Shown here piece by piece: positions 54,348 through 63,863 of a stretch of 64,000 nucleotides of DNA (positions are counted from its first letter, which is position 1; every line of letters begins with the position of its first letter). The notes below the pieces were generated by a model. That model had not been told where the DNA came from. It did no database searches and saw only the letters and a program-made list of their open reading frames with translations. Origin of the DNA: Streptomyces malachitofuscus (GTDB taxonomy: Bacteria; Actinomycetota; Actinomycetes; Streptomycetales; Streptomycetaceae). A program made the position numbers and the translations under genes. The stretch covers positions 1 through 64,000 of the forward strand of contig NZ_BMUF01000004.1 in NCBI RefSeq assembly GCF_014650055.1. Direction: 5' to 3'.

Positions 54348-55380
54348 CGCCCTGGCCACGCTGCCGTACCGCCACGTCCTCACCCTGCCCATCGAGCCCG
54401 GCGCCGTGCGCCTCGCCCGCGAAACCGCCGAACAGTCCCTCGCGGAGTGGGGCATCGGCGCACGCCACCCGGCGGTGGGCCCGGCGCTGCTGATCCTGTG
54501 CGAACTGGTGACCAACAGCGTCCGGCACGCGGCCGAGGCCTCCCCGCAGACCACGGTGGTCTACCCGGCGGGCCCCGACTGCCTGGTGTTCGCCGTGCAC
54601 GACCGCCACCCCTGCCGGCCCCGGCTGTTCGGGACCCACGGTGCCGCCTCCGGCGGCCTGGCCACCGTCGTCGAACTGACCCACGGCCTGGGCGGCACCG
54701 CCGTGGTCCGCGGCGACGCCGACGGCATGAGTCCGCCTGCCGGTGACCGGTGGGTCCGGGTCCACGCGCCGGCCGTGACGTGGCGGGAGCACAGGCGTCG
54801 CCGTAGCGGTGTCGATGCCGGGAGGGCAAGGGAGTGCGGGACGCCTGACGTGGTGCGCGGACGGTCGCGGCGGCGGCCGGGCGGGGGCCGGCGCGGGCGG
54901 GGCCGACGGGGCGCGCGCGGGGTCGGCCGTGCGGGTCGTGGCCCAACGGTGGCGGGCCGCCGCGACGGCGAAGAGGGGCGTCAGACCGAGGACTGCGGTA
55001 CTTCGCGTCGGCAGTGCAGGAACAGATGCGGCTCCGGGCGGGCGTCCGGGTGGGTCGGGGTGAACATCACGCTCTCCTCCGACTGCACCGTCAGACCCGC
55101 CTCCCGCACCAGCGCGATGAGGTCCTCGGCCGCGAAGCTGGTGACCCGCACCGGCTGCCCCATGAACACGCCGTCGAACTCCTCGACGTCCAGCGGTACG
55201 GTCGCCAGCGCGAGCAGACCGCCCGGCCGCAGCGCCCGCGCCAGCCGGCGCAGCAGCTCGGACTGCTCCCTCCGGGACATCTGCAGCAGCGCGAAGTACA
55301 CGCAGACCGCGTCCAGCGAACCGTCCTCGAGCGTCATCCGGCGGACGTCCTCGCAGTGGAACTCGGCCTCGGGCACCTGA
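54340..55380 (+). CDS. HATPase-type anti-sigma-like protein with an abnormal 3' end
   Basis: From ATG 54340 residues 1-145 form an RsbW-like ATPase domain: LPIEPGAVRLARETAEQSL, N-box ELVTNSVRHAAE, and ASGGLATVVELTHGLGG. Family proteins end at about 150 aa. Here the frame has no stop for another 200 codons and runs antisense through the methyltransferase gene, so the true stop has probably been lost. The coding function is likely confined to 54340-54800. No ribosome site is obvious; it starts inside the SulP remnant. Confidence 0.55.
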   Translation: MTPALATLPYRHVLTLPIEPGAVRLARETAEQSLAEWGIGARHPAVGPALLILCELVTNSVRHAAEASPQTTVVYPAGPDCLVFAVHDRHPCRPRLFGTHGAASGGLATVVELTHGLGGTAVVRGDADGMSPPAGDRWVRVHAPAVTWREHRRRRSGVDAGRARECGTPDVVRGRSRRRPGGGRRGRGRRGARGVGRAGRGPTVAGRRDGEEGRQTEDCGTSRRQCRNRCGSGRASGWVGVNITLSSDCTVRPASRTSAMRSSAAKLVTRTGCPMNTPSNSSTSSGTVASASRPPGRSARASRRSSSDCSLRDICSSAKYTQTASSEPSSSVIRRTSSQWNSASGT

Positions 55381-55634
55381 CGGGAGGCGATCTCCACCAT
55401 CACCGGGGAGACGTCGACACCCAGCACCCGGTGGCCGGCCCCGGCCAGCACGGCGGCCGTGGGCCTGCCCGTGCCGCTGCCCACGTCCAGCACCCTGCTG
55501 CCGGGCGACAGCCGTTCGAGCAGCCAGTCCAGCGACGCCCGATGGGCCCCCGAGGAGGCGAACGCCTTCTCGTACTCGCTGCCCAGCGCGTCGAACACCG
55601 CCGCCGCCGGTGACTCGTGTTGCTCGTCGACCAA
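54981..55634 (-). CDS. Class I SAM-dependent methyltransferase
   Basis: The product is 217 aa if TTG 55634 is used, the only plausible start, with GGAGACGGGG upstream. Motif I is RVLDVGSGTGRPTA (about 47-60); HCEDVRRMTLEDGSLDAV is motif II and LRPGGLLALATVP motif III. It resembles UbiE/Tam-like small-molecule methyltransferases; substrate unknown. The stop lies within the abnormal extension of the opposite ATPase gene. Confidence 0.87.
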   Translation of the reverse strand: MVDEQHESPAAAVFDALGSEYEKAFASSGAHRASLDWLLERLSPGSRVLDVGSGTGRPTAAVLAGAGHRVLGVDVSPVMVEIASRQVPEAEFHCEDVRRMTLEDGSLDAVCVYFALLQMSRREQSELLRRLARALRPGGLLALATVPLDVEEFDGVFMGQPVRVTSFAAEDLIALVREAGLTVQSEESVMFTPTHPDARPEPHLFLHCRREVPQSSV

Positions 55635-55766
55635 GACGCACCCCGTCTCCGTGTACCGATGCCGGGCATCGTGCCACCCCCGCCCCCCTGTTACAACGGG
55701 GCACCGCACGTGGCGCGGCCCGGGCCCGGCTTGCGGCCACGGCGGCCGGCACGGCAGGGTCGGGGT

Positions 55767-56219
55767 GTGCCGACTCTGCTGATCGTCCACCACACCCCCT
55801 CGCCCAACTGCCAGGCGATGTTCGAAGCCGTCCTCTCCGGTGCCACCGACCCGGAGATCGAGGACGTCCGGGTGGTGCGGCGCGCGGCGCTGTCCGCCAC
55901 CGCCGGCGACGTCCTGGACGCCGACGGCTACCTCCTCGGCACCCCGGCCAACCTCGGCTACATGTCGGGCGCGCTCAAGCACTTCTTCGACCAGATCTAC
56001 TACCCGTGCCTGGACACCACCCGGGGCCGGCCCTTCGGGTACTACGTGCACGGCGGCAACGACGTCACCGGCGCGGTGCGGGGCATCGAGTCGGTCACGA
56101 CGGGCCTGGGCTGGCGCCGCGCGGCGGAGACCGTGACGGTCACCGGCGAACCGGACAAGGACGCCGTCGAGCGGTGCTGGGAACTGGGCGCCACGCTCGC
56201 GGCCGGCCTGACGGACTGA
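55767..56219 (+). CDS. Flavodoxin-like NAD(P)H-dependent reductase
   Basis: The product is 150 aa from GTG 55767. The fold is recognised from TLLIVHHTPSPNCQAMFEAV, the FMN-phosphate loop, DGYLLGTPANLGYMSGALKH and FGYYVHGGNDVTGA. It likely reduces quinones or iron as an FMN protein. It is transcribed divergently from the methyltransferase. Confidence 0.85.
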   Translation: MPTLLIVHHTPSPNCQAMFEAVLSGATDPEIEDVRVVRRAALSATAGDVLDADGYLLGTPANLGYMSGALKHFFDQIYYPCLDTTRGRPFGYYVHGGNDVTGAVRGIESVTTGLGWRRAAETVTVTGEPDKDAVERCWELGATLAAGLTD

Positions 56220-56235
56220 TGCCCTGACGCACCGG

Positions 56236-56267
56236 GAGGGCCCGGTCGTCGGCGCGGCCGGGCCCTC
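56236..56267. terminator. Bidirectional terminator
   Basis: GAGGGCCCGG (56236-56245) pairs with CCGGGCCCTC (56258-56267) between two convergent genes. Confidence 0.65.
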
Positions 56268-56283
56268 GCAGCACGTCAGGCCG

Positions 56284-57411
56284 TCAGGTCTCGTCCATCC
56301 GCCGTCGGTCCTGCTCGTCCCAGGCGCGGGTGTCGCGCGGCTGCGTGTACGGCTCCGCCTCGGGCGGATGGCCACCGGCGATGGCCCGCTGCCGGGCGAT
56401 CTCCGCGTCGAACTCCAGCCCGAGCAGAATGGCCAGGTTGGTGATCCACAACCAGATCAGGAAGATGATGACACCGGCCATCGTGCCGTACGTCTTGTTG
56501 TACGACCCGAAGTTGGCGACGTAGACGGCGAAGCCGGCGGAGGCGATCAGCCAGATGCCCAGCGCCAGGAAGCTGCCGGGAGTGATCCACCGGAACCCCC
56601 TGACCCTGGCGTTCGGGGCCGCCCAGTACAGCAGCGCGATCATGATGGTGACCAGGAGGATCAGCACCGGCCACTTGGCGATCGACCACACGGTCAGCGC
56701 GGTATCGCCCAGGCCGAGCAGATCACCCGCCTGCCGGGCCAGCCCGCCGGTGAAGACCACGATCAGCGCGCTGATCACGGCCATCACCATCAGCGCGACG
56801 GTCACGCCGAGCCGCACCGGCAGCACCTTCCAGATCGGACGCCCCTCGGGCATGTCGTAGACGGCGTTCGCCGAGCGCATGAACGCCGCCACGTATCCCG
56901 ACGCCGACCAGATCGCCAGTACCAGACCGACGATCGCCACGATCGAGCCGACGCCCGCGTTGCCCTGTAGTTGCTCCACCGCCTGGGTGATGATGTCGCG
57001 GGCCGCTCCCGGGGCGGTGAGTTCCTGGATGTTCTCCAGCACCTTGTCCGTGGTGGACTGGCCGGTGAGCCCCAGGATCGACACCAGGGCCAGCAGCGCC
57101 GGGAACAGCGACAGCACGCCGTAGTACGTCAGTGCCGCGGCCCGGTCGGTGAGCTCGTCGTCCTTGAACTCGCGCAGGCTGCCCTTCAGCGCCGCGCCCC
57201 AGGCCCCCTTCGGCAGCTTGGTGAGCGCATCCGGCGCCGCCCGCTCCACCTCGTCGCTCGGCCCGGGCTCCTCCGGTTCCGCGCGCTGCTTCTCCTGACC
57301 CGGACGGGGCTCCTCCGGTTCCGCGCGCTGCCCCCCGTGACCCGGACGGGCCTCATCCGTCGTGTTCTCTGGGGACTGCCTGTCGTTCCGCCCCGGGATA
57401 TGCAGCTTCAT
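56284..57411 (-). CDS. YihY/BrkB-family membrane protein
   Basis: The product is 375 aa. An acidic, Glu/Pro-rich N terminus (about 1-65) contains RAEPEEP twice (30-36 and 44-50). Six hydrophobic segments follow, with family markers DRAAALTYYGVLSLFPALLA and the SYNKTYGTMAGVIIFLIWLW stretch near 300. The family is misnamed ribonuclease BN in old annotations and is an integral membrane protein of unknown transport role. The start is on the opposite side of the first CebR box from the GNAT gene. Confidence 0.9.
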   Translation of the reverse strand: MKLHIPGRNDRQSPENTTDEARPGHGGQRAEPEEPRPGQEKQRAEPEEPGPSDEVERAAPDALTKLPKGAWGAALKGSLREFKDDELTDRAAALTYYGVLSLFPALLALVSILGLTGQSTTDKVLENIQELTAPGAARDIITQAVEQLQGNAGVGSIVAIVGLVLAIWSASGYVAAFMRSANAVYDMPEGRPIWKVLPVRLGVTVALMVMAVISALIVVFTGGLARQAGDLLGLGDTALTVWSIAKWPVLILLVTIMIALLYWAAPNARVRGFRWITPGSFLALGIWLIASAGFAVYVANFGSYNKTYGTMAGVIIFLIWLWITNLAILLGLEFDAEIARQRAIAGGHPPEAEPYTQPRDTRAWDEQDRRRMDET

Positions 57412-57483
57412 GGCCGTCGAGTAACCCGCAAACGGCGCGTCACGCCCTGTGCGTGGAAACCGGACCTGGCCGGAAAACAGTTG

Positions 57484-57497
57484 TGGGAGCGCTCCCA
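57484..57497. promoter_or_regulatory. CebR operator, perfect palindrome
   Basis: TGGGAGCGCTCCCA is the known 14-bp operator of the cellobiose/cellotriose-responsive repressor CebR. It lies 20 bases before the GNAT start and 73 bases before the divergent BrkB start, so it may act on both. Confidence 0.85.
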
Positions 57498-57516
57498 ACG
57501 CTGCAGGATGCCAGCC

Positions 57517-58149
57517 ATGAACGAGTCCCCCAGGATCCGCCCGTACCGCCGCGAGGACCGCCCGGCCCTCGACGACATCTGCATCCGCACCGCGCACAAC
57601 GGCCAGGACAGCCGTCCCCATTACGTCGACCCCGGTGTCTTTCCGGACACGTTCGCGGCCCCCTACGTCCATCTGGAGCCCGACCTGGCCTTCGTCCTGG
57701 ACGACGGCCGGGGCCACGCGGTCGGCTACATCGTCGGTACCGCCGACACGGCCCGCTTCGCCAGGACGTTCCGGGCGGCGTGGCTGCCCCTCGTCGCCGA
57801 CCGCCATCCCGCGCCGTCCGGGCCCCCCTCCACCCCGGACGAGGAGATCGCCTGGCTGCTGCACCACCCGGAGCGGATGGTCCTCCCCGAGCTGGCCGCC
57901 TGGCCGGCCCATCTGCACATCGATCTGCTGCCCGAGTGGCAGGGGCGCGGTCACGGCCGGCGGCTGATGCGGACCTTCCTCACGGCGCTGCGGGACGGGG
58001 GAGTGCCGGCCGTGCACCTCGTGATGGCGGTCGCCAACAAGCCGGCCCGTGCCTTCTACGACCGTATGGGCTTCGAGGAGATCGACGTGCCGATGGACGA
58101 CTCGGTCGTCTGTCTCGGGCGCACGACGGCCGATCCGGACCGGCCCTGA
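57517..58149 (+). CDS. GNAT-family N-acetyltransferase
   Basis: The product is 210 aa; an in-frame ATG at 57508 adds three residues. The acetyl-CoA site is LLPEWQGRGHGRRLMRTFLT (about 133-152), and the C-terminal strand-turn NKPARAFYDRMGFEE is typical. It resembles the fungal-type O-GlcNAcase-linked acetyltransferases that act on amino sugars, but the substrate is unproven. The perfect CebR box just upstream and the LPMO gene downstream tie it to cello-oligosaccharide or chitin use. Confidence 0.87.
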   Translation: MNESPRIRPYRREDRPALDDICIRTAHNGQDSRPHYVDPGVFPDTFAAPYVHLEPDLAFVLDDGRGHAVGYIVGTADTARFARTFRAAWLPLVADRHPAPSGPPSTPDEEIAWLLHHPERMVLPELAAWPAHLHIDLLPEWQGRGHGRRLMRTFLTALRDGGVPAVHLVMAVANKPARAFYDRMGFEEIDVPMDDSVVCLGRTTADPDRP

Positions 58150-58249
58150 GGTCCGGTCCGGCGTCGAACGCATCGAACGCGCCACGGCCCGCCGGGAAGT
58201 GGCGCAAATGCGCGTTGCCGCTCCGCTTCATGGAGCGCAGCCTGGGCAC

Positions 58250-58263
58250 TGGGAGCGCTCCCA
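58250..58263 (+). promoter_or_regulatory. Second CebR operator
   Basis: The same perfect TGGGAGCGCTCCCA occurs 62 bases before the LPMO start and 100 bases after the GNAT stop. It indicates separate CebR control of the LPMO gene. Confidence 0.87.
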
Positions 58264-58325
58264 TCAGCCGAGCGGGCGGCGCTCCCCGCGATCCCCACGA
58301 CCCCCACAGCGGAAAGAAGGAACTG

Positions 58326-59000
58326 ATGGCTTGGCATGGGCATGACTCTCTGTCGCTCCGGTCCCGTCTGTCGCTCGCCCTGACCGTCGCGGTGGCCGCG
58401 CTGCTCTCCCTGATCCCCTGGAGCGGCACCGCCGTCGCCCACGGCTCCGTGATCGACCCCGCGTCCCGCAGCTACGGGTGCTGGCAGCGCTGGGGGAGTG
58501 ACTTCCAGAATCCGGCCATGGCCCAGGAGGACCCCATGTGCTGGCAGGCGTGGCAGGACAACCCCAACGCCATGTGGAACTGGAACGGCCTCTACCGCAA
58601 CGGCTCCGCAGGCAACTTCCAGGCGGTCGTCCCGGACGGTCAGCTGTGCAGCGGCGGGCGCACCGAGGGCGGGCGCTACAACTCCATGGACACGGTGGGT
58701 GCCTGGAAGACGACGGCTGTGAACGACGACTTCACCGTCCGGCTGTACGACCAGGCCAGCCACGGCGCGGACTACTTCCTCGTCTACGTCACCCGCCAGG
58801 GATTCGATCCCGCCACCCAGACCCTCGGTTGGGAGGACCTCCAGCTGGTCGCCCGCACCGGCTCGTACGCCCCCAGCCAGAACTACTCGATCCCCGTGAG
58901 CACGTCGGGCCTCAGCGGCCGCCACGTCGTCTACACGATCTGGCAGGCCTCGCACATGGACCAGACGTACTTCCTGTGCAGTGATGTGAACTTCGGCTGA
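58326..59000 (+). CDS. AA10 lytic polysaccharide monooxygenase
   Basis: The product is 224 aa with a signal peptide ending at TAVA|HG; mature His39 is the copper-binding N-terminal residue and His146 (SHGADYF) completes the brace. The axial region is TYFLCSDVNF at the end. The sequence is nearly that of the Streptomyces coelicolor enzyme known as LPMO10B (SCO0643), which oxidises both cellulose and chitin. It has no carbohydrate-binding module. The CebR box points to cellulose. Confidence 0.93.
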   Translation: MAWHGHDSLSLRSRLSLALTVAVAALLSLIPWSGTAVAHGSVIDPASRSYGCWQRWGSDFQNPAMAQEDPMCWQAWQDNPNAMWNWNGLYRNGSAGNFQAVVPDGQLCSGGRTEGGRYNSMDTVGAWKTTAVNDDFTVRLYDQASHGADYFLVYVTRQGFDPATQTLGWEDLQLVARTGSYAPSQNYSIPVSTSGLSGRHVVYTIWQASHMDQTYFLCSDVNFG

Positions 59001-59030
59001 GCTGCCGTGACTTCACCCCCACGTTCCCGA

Positions 59031-59063
59031 GTCCCCGCCGGACGACCCGACTCCGGCGGGGAC
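59031..59063 (+). terminator. Terminator after the LPMO gene
   Basis: GTCCCCGCCGG (59031-59041) and CCGGCGGGGAC (59053-59063) form an 11-bp perfect stem with an 11-base loop. Confidence 0.75.
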
Positions 59064-59200
59064 TTGGCGTTGCCGGGGCGGGAGTTCTCTGAGATTCGGG
59101 GAAGAAATTGTGAGGCGTTTGAACACAGGGCGGCCCGCTTGCGTATGGGGCGTGGGAATCCCATGCCGACCCCCCGCGACAGAAGCGTAGGAGTACTGCC

Positions 59201-61291
59201 TTGGCACGCAACACACGCAGACGCCCGAAACAGCGCGCGACTCTCGCCGCCTTCGCCCTGATCCTGGGGGGAGGCGGGATGATGGCGGCCAACGTCTACG
59301 CTTCCGCGACGGAGGACGGGACGGGCGCCGAGCAGGCCCAGGTCCTTTCGGGCGCCACGATCGACTGTCCGGACGTGGCCACCCAGCTGACGTCGGTGCC
59401 CCAGGAGGCGCGGGCGGAGGTGGACAAGGAACTCGCCGGCCTGGACGCGCAGATCGCCGAGGCCTACAAGCGGCTCGGTGAGTCGGCGGACGCCATTCGG
59501 CAGGACCCGGCGTTCGCGGACAACGCGATCGCGGGGCCGCTGGAGGAGAAGCGTTCCGCGACCCTCGCCCGCATCGCCACCGCCATCGACCGGGTGGGTG
59601 ACCGCCCGGAGGACCTCGAGGAGCTCGCCGCCTGTGCCGTGCGCGAGTCCGGCAACGCCCCCGCGCAGCAGGAGGGCGACGGCAACGGCGGCGACCAGGC
59701 GGCCGACGGAGGCGACGGCCAGGACCAGCAGGGTCAGGACCAGCAGGGTCAGGACGAACAGGGTCAGGACCAGCAGGACCCGGACGGACAGGGCCAGGAC
59801 CAGGGCGGGAACGGCGGCCAGGCCGGCAACGGTCCCGTCGCCGGTGACTACGTCGACATCGAGAGCGTCCAGCCCAACGTCTCCGAGCCGGAGCAGTCGG
59901 CGAACGCCTCCCGCGGCACCTTCGTCAGCGACTGCGGCGTCAACGAGAACGGCCTGTTCAACTCGGACAACGTGATCGCCGCGCCGGGTGTCAGCAACGG
60001 CGCCCACCACTTCCACGACTACATCGGCAACCAGGCGACCAACGCCTTCTCCAGCGACGAGGAACTGGCGCAGGCGCAGACCACCTGCGTGGACCAGGGC
60101 GACAGGTCGGCGTACTACTGGCCGGTGCTGCGTCTGCAGAACGGGACCGAGGAGCAGGACGCCAACTCCCCGGGCGGCGGCATCGAGGGCAACGTCGGCG
60201 AGATCGTCACGCCCAAGGAGGTCACGCTGACCTTCGTGGGCAACCCGCAGGGCGAGGTCACCGCCATGCCCCGGCTGCTGCGCATCATCACCGGTGACGC
60301 CAAGTCGTTCGTCAACGGCCCCGCCAACGCCAACGCGTCCTGGAGCTGCACGGGCTTCGAGGACCGGCAGCTGACGGACAAGTACCCGCTGTGCCCCGAG
60401 GGTAGTGACGTGGTGCGCTCGTTCGACTTCCAGAGCTGCTGGGACGGCCGCAACATCGACAGCGCCAACCACCGTACGCACATGGCGTTCGTGGACGAGG
60501 CGGGCAACTGCCCGTCCGGCTTCAAGCCCGTGCCGCAGCTGGTGCAGCGGATCGTCTACGACGTCGACGCGCCGAGCCTCGAGGACGGCGGCAGGACCAC
60601 GCCGCTGTTCGCCGTCGACTCCTTCCCGGAGCAGCTGCACAAGCCGATCACGGACCACGGCGACTTCATCAACGTCTTCGACGAGGACCTGATGAACGAG
60701 ATGGTCGACTGCATCAACGAGGGCCGCACCTGCGGTGCCGGCGCCGGTGACGGCGGCAACGGTGACGGCGGCAACGGCGGCGGCGAGCCGACCGAGGAGC
60801 CGCAGCAGCCGGAGGAGCCCACCGAGGACCCGGGCCAGGGTGACGACGGCGACCAGAACGACGGCGGCAACCAGAACGACGGCGGCGACAAGCCCGGCGA
60901 CGGCGGCGACCAGGGTGACGGTGGGCAGGAGCAGCCCTCGGAGGCCCCGGCCGACAACCCGGCCACGGAGGAGCCCGGGAAGGGCGACGGCACCGCACAG
61001 CCCGAGCAGCCCGACGTCAAGGCCTCGGTCCCGGCCGGGAACGGCGAGGACACCGGCGCCGGGAACCAGGACGGTGACAAGGGCGACAAGGGCGGCAAGG
61101 ACGACGGCGGCCAGGCGGCCCAGGCCGCCGAGGTGCCCGGCAGTCTCCCCGAGCTCGAGGACGGAGCCCAGGCACAGGGTCAGAGCGGAAGCCTCGCCGA
61201 GACCGGCGCCCAGCTCTGGCCGGCCGCGATCGGCGGAGTGCTGGTGATCTTCGGATTCTTCGTCCTGCGGAGCGTGCGGCGCAACGCCTGA
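59201..61291 (+). CDS. DUF1996 protein anchored by sortase (LAETG)
   Basis: The product is 696 aa from TTG 59201 (GTAGGAG upstream). A signal peptide (about 13-33) is followed by a helical region (about 55-155), a Gln/Asp/Gly-rich spacer with QDQQG repeats (about 172-205), a DUF1996 domain (about 215-510) with HHFHDYIGN and [10 protein letters not shown], a long Gly/Asp/Pro-rich spacer, and a C-terminal LAETG (665-669), membrane helix and basic tail. The LAxTG motif is the class-E sortase signal. It is probably covalently attached to the cell wall. Confidence 0.9.
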   Translation: MARNTRRRPKQRATLAAFALILGGGGMMAANVYASATEDGTGAEQAQVLSGATIDCPDVATQLTSVPQEARAEVDKELAGLDAQIAEAYKRLGESADAIRQDPAFADNAIAGPLEEKRSATLARIATAIDRVGDRPEDLEELAACAVRESGNAPAQQEGDGNGGDQAADGGDGQDQQGQDQQGQDEQGQDQQDPDGQGQDQGGNGGQAGNGPVAGDYVDIESVQPNVSEPEQSANASRGTFVSDCGVNENGLFNSDNVIAAPGVSNGAHHFHDYIGNQATNAFSSDEELAQAQTTCVDQGDRSAYYWPVLRLQNGTEEQDANSPGGGIEGNVGEIVTPKEVTLTFVGNPQGEVTAMPRLLRIITGDAKSFVNGPANANASWSCTGFEDRQLTDKYPLCPEGSDVVRSFDFQSCWDGRNIDSANHRTHMAFVDEAGNCPSGFKPVPQLVQRIVYDVDAPSLEDGGRTTPLFAVDSFPEQLHKPITDHGDFINVFDEDLMNEMVDCINEGRTCGAGAGDGGNGDGGNGGGEPTEEPQQPEEPTEDPGQGDDGDQNDGGNQNDGGDKPGDGGDQGDGGQEQPSEAPADNPATEEPGKGDGTAQPEQPDVKASVPAGNGEDTGAGNQDGDKGDKGGKDDGGQAAQAAEVPGSLPELEDGAQAQGQSGSLAETGAQLWPAAIGGVLVIFGFFVLRSVRRNA
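59720..59779 (+). repeat. Four tandem 15-bp repeats in the DUF1996 gene
   Basis: CAGGACCAGCAGGGT recurs four times in a row (59720, 59735, 59750, 59765), with changes in copies three and four. They encode QDQQG units of the spacer, are in frame, and could vary in number by slippage. Confidence 0.85.
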
Positions 61292-61310
61292 TCGTTCGCG
61301 GCACGGCAAC

Positions 61311-61340
61311 GGCGGCAGGACCCCTCGCGGGCCTGCCGCC
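61311..61340. terminator. Bidirectional terminator
   Basis: GGCGGCAGG (61311-61319) and CCTGCCGCC (61332-61340) form a 9-bp stem between two convergent genes. Confidence 0.65.
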
Positions 61341-61347
61341 TCGTGCG

Positions 61348-63582
61348 TCAGCGGGACACCGGAGCGCCCTCCCCCTCCGCGTCGATGTGCGGCAGGATCC
61401 TGTCCAGCCACCGCGGTGTCCACCACGCGTGCCTGCCCAGCAGGGTCATCACGGCAGGCACCATCAGCAGCCGTACGACGGTGGCGTCGATGAGCACGCT
61501 GACGGCCAGACCCAGACCGAGCATCTTGACCACGACGTTGTCGCTGACGATGAACGCCGCGAACACGCTCACCATGATCAGTGCGGCACAGGTGATGACC
61601 CGCGCGGTGATCTCCAGGGCATGGGCGACCGACGCCTTGGCGTCCCCGGTGCGCCGCCAGGCCTCGTGGACGCGGGAGAGCAGGAAGATCTCGTAGTCCA
61701 TGCTGAGGCCGAAGATGATGGCGAACATCATCATCGGCACATAGCTCTCGATCGGCACCGTGCCGGAGACGCCGAGGGCCGGCCCGCCCCAGCCCCACTG
61801 GAAGACGGCGACGACGACGCCGTACGACGCCGTGATGGACAGTACGTTGAGGACCGCCGCCTTCACGGCGACCAGCAGCCCCCGGAACACCGCCAGGATG
61901 ATCAGGAAGGCCAGCGCGACCACCACGGCGATGATCAGCGGCAGCCGTTCGGCGATGAGGTCGCGGAAGTCGACCTGCGCCGCCGTCGTCCCGGTGACGT
62001 AGGTCTGCGCGTCCGTGCCGCGCACCGCGTCCGGCAGGGTGTCGTTCACCAGGCGGTTCGTGAGATCGGTGGTCGTGGCGCTCTGCGGGGAGGCCGTCGA
62101 GTACACCGTGCCGACGAGCACGTCGCCGTCCTGGGTGGCGGTGAGCGGCGTGACGGCGGCCGCCCCGTCCACGCCGTCCAGGGTCTGCTGCGCCTGCGAG
62201 GCCAGGTCGGAACGCTGGGAGTCCGGTACGGAGGACTGGTCGATGACGACGGTGAGCGGACCGTTGGAGCCGGGGCCGAAGGCGTCGGTCATCAGGTCGT
62301 AGGCGCGGCGGTCCGTGAAGGACGTGGGATCCGCGCCGTCGCCGATGTGACCCAGCTGGATGGAGAACACCGGGACGGCGAGGACGGCGATCGTGGCGAC
62401 GCCGGCCGCCAGGAAGGACCACGGCCGGCGCGCCACGCGCAGGGCGTACCGGTGCCAGGTGCCGTGCGGCTGCGCTCCGGGCGCGGCATCGGTCTCCGCC
62501 ACGGGCCGTCGTACCCGCCAGCGGTCGATGCGCCGGCCGATCAGACCCAGCAGCGCGGGCACCAGGGTGAGCGCGCCGACGACTGCCGAGACCACGGTGA
62601 CGGCCGCGGCGAATCCGAGCTTGGAGATGAACGACACCCCGGAGGCGGACAGACCCGCCAGCGCGATGATCACCGTGCAGCCGGAGACCAGGACCGCCCG
62701 CCCGCTCGTCGAGGTGGCGTGCCCCGCCGCCCGCACCGGATCCTCCCCGTTCATGATGTCCTGCCGGTACCGGGTGATCAGGAAGAGCGCGTAGTCGATG
62801 CCGACGCCGAGGCCGATCATCGTCGCCAGCGTCGGCGACACCGTGGCGAAGGTGAACGCCGCGGCCAGCAGCCCGAGTACGGCGAGACCGGCGACCACGC
62901 CGATCAGGGCCGTCAGGAGGGGGATGCCGGCGGCGAGCACACTGCCGAAGCCGATCAGCAGGACCACGATCGCCACGGCGAAGCCGATCAGCTCGCTCAC
63001 CCGGTCGTCGGGCGCGGGCCGGGCCAGCTCGCCCAGCGGTCCGCCGTACTCGACCTCGGCGCCCGCGTCCCGCAGCGGCTGCACGGCGTCGTCCACCCCA
63101 TGGAGGTAGTCGTCACCCAGGGTCGAGGGCTGCACGTCGAAGCGGACCGTGATGTAGCCCGTCTTCCCGTCGGAGGACAGCGGCCCGACGTTCGGCCCCG
63201 ACTGGCCCGAGGCCGAGGGGGCGGACAGCGGGTTCTGCGCGGAGAGAACGTGCGGCAGCTTCTCCAGGTCGCCGACCGTGGTGGACATCTGACCGGCGAG
63301 GCCGGTCAGCTGCTGTCGATCGTCGTGCAGGACGATCTGGCTGCTGTAGCCGCCGGCCTGCGGATCGTGCCGTTGCAGGACCTCGATGCCCTGCTGGGAC
63401 TGGGAGTCCGGGAGGGTGAAGTTGTCGGAGTAGGTTCCGCCGACCGAGCGGCTCGCGACCTGCAGGGCCACGAGAGCCACCACCCACGCCACGATCACGA
63501 CGAGGAAGTGCCGTGCGCACCACTCGCCCAGTCGCCGCAGGACACCCGCCTTCGGCTTCCCGGTGGTGGGCCTGGACGGCAT
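61348..63582 (-). CDS. MMPL/RND-family exporter
   Basis: The product is 744 aa from ATG 63582, which has GGAGGAGATGC upstream. Two repeats of a single helix, a large external loop and five helices are seen, with the MMPL markers [17 protein letters not shown] (about 225) and [18 protein letters not shown] (about 625). It moves lipids or drugs by proton motive force. No polyketide or lipid gene is adjacent, so cargo is unknown. A palindromic repeat lies upstream. Confidence 0.93.
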   Translation of the reverse strand: MPSRPTTGKPKAGVLRRLGEWCARHFLVVIVAWVVALVALQVASRSVGGTYSDNFTLPDSQSQQGIEVLQRHDPQAGGYSSQIVLHDDRQQLTGLAGQMSTTVGDLEKLPHVLSAQNPLSAPSASGQSGPNVGPLSSDGKTGYITVRFDVQPSTLGDDYLHGVDDAVQPLRDAGAEVEYGGPLGELARPAPDDRVSELIGFAVAIVVLLIGFGSVLAAGIPLLTALIGVVAGLAVLGLLAAAFTFATVSPTLATMIGLGVGIDYALFLITRYRQDIMNGEDPVRAAGHATSTSGRAVLVSGCTVIIALAGLSASGVSFISKLGFAAAVTVVSAVVGALTLVPALLGLIGRRIDRWRVRRPVAETDAAPGAQPHGTWHRYALRVARRPWSFLAAGVATIAVLAVPVFSIQLGHIGDGADPTSFTDRRAYDLMTDAFGPGSNGPLTVVIDQSSVPDSQRSDLASQAQQTLDGVDGAAAVTPLTATQDGDVLVGTVYSTASPQSATTTDLTNRLVNDTLPDAVRGTDAQTYVTGTTAAQVDFRDLIAERLPLIIAVVVALAFLIILAVFRGLLVAVKAAVLNVLSITASYGVVVAVFQWGWGGPALGVSGTVPIESYVPMMMFAIIFGLSMDYEIFLLSRVHEAWRRTGDAKASVAHALEITARVITCAALIMVSVFAAFIVSDNVVVKMLGLGLAVSVLIDATVVRLLMVPAVMTLLGRHAWWTPRWLDRILPHIDAEGEGAPVSR

Positions 63583-63684
63583 GGACGCATCTCCTCCGCC
63601 GGGCCGAGCCGTTCTCGGCCGCCCCTTCATTACAGATGCGCCCGATCGACCCGGCATCTCGGCTTCGGCCCCCGGAACGGTTCC

Positions 63685-63857
63685 TCGCCCCCGCCGCCCC
63701 TTCCCGTCCCGTCCCCGGGGGCAAGCCCCCGGACCCCTTATCGGCCCTGAACGGGCCTCGTCCTCAATCGCCGGACGGGCTGGATCCAGCCCCTCCGGCG
63801 ATTGAGGAGCGGGGTCCGAGGCGGAGCCCCGGGGACGGGAAGGGGCGGCGGGGGCGA
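63685..63857. repeat. Long imperfect palindromic intergenic repeat
   Basis: Outer arms (from TCGCCCCCGCCGCCCCTTCC at 63685 to its complement ending 63857) enclose an inner stem of CCTCAATCGCCGG (63762-63774) with CCGGCGATTGAGG (63795-63807), around a perfect 16-bp palindrome at 63777-63792. The left arm carries a short GTCCC duplication. I recall this CGATTGAGG type of repeat as frequent between Streptomyces genes. Confidence 0.75.
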
Positions 63858-63863
63858 AACAGC

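Noticed and set aside
59720..59779. Possible CRISPR-like array
   Set aside because: Four 15-bp units without spacers, in frame within a protein-coding spacer.
58931..62422. 1163-codon minus frame spanning the DUF1996 and MMPL genes
   Set aside because: It crosses two well-supported genes and has low-complexity Val/Gly/Leu repeats mirroring the spacer of the DUF1996 gene.
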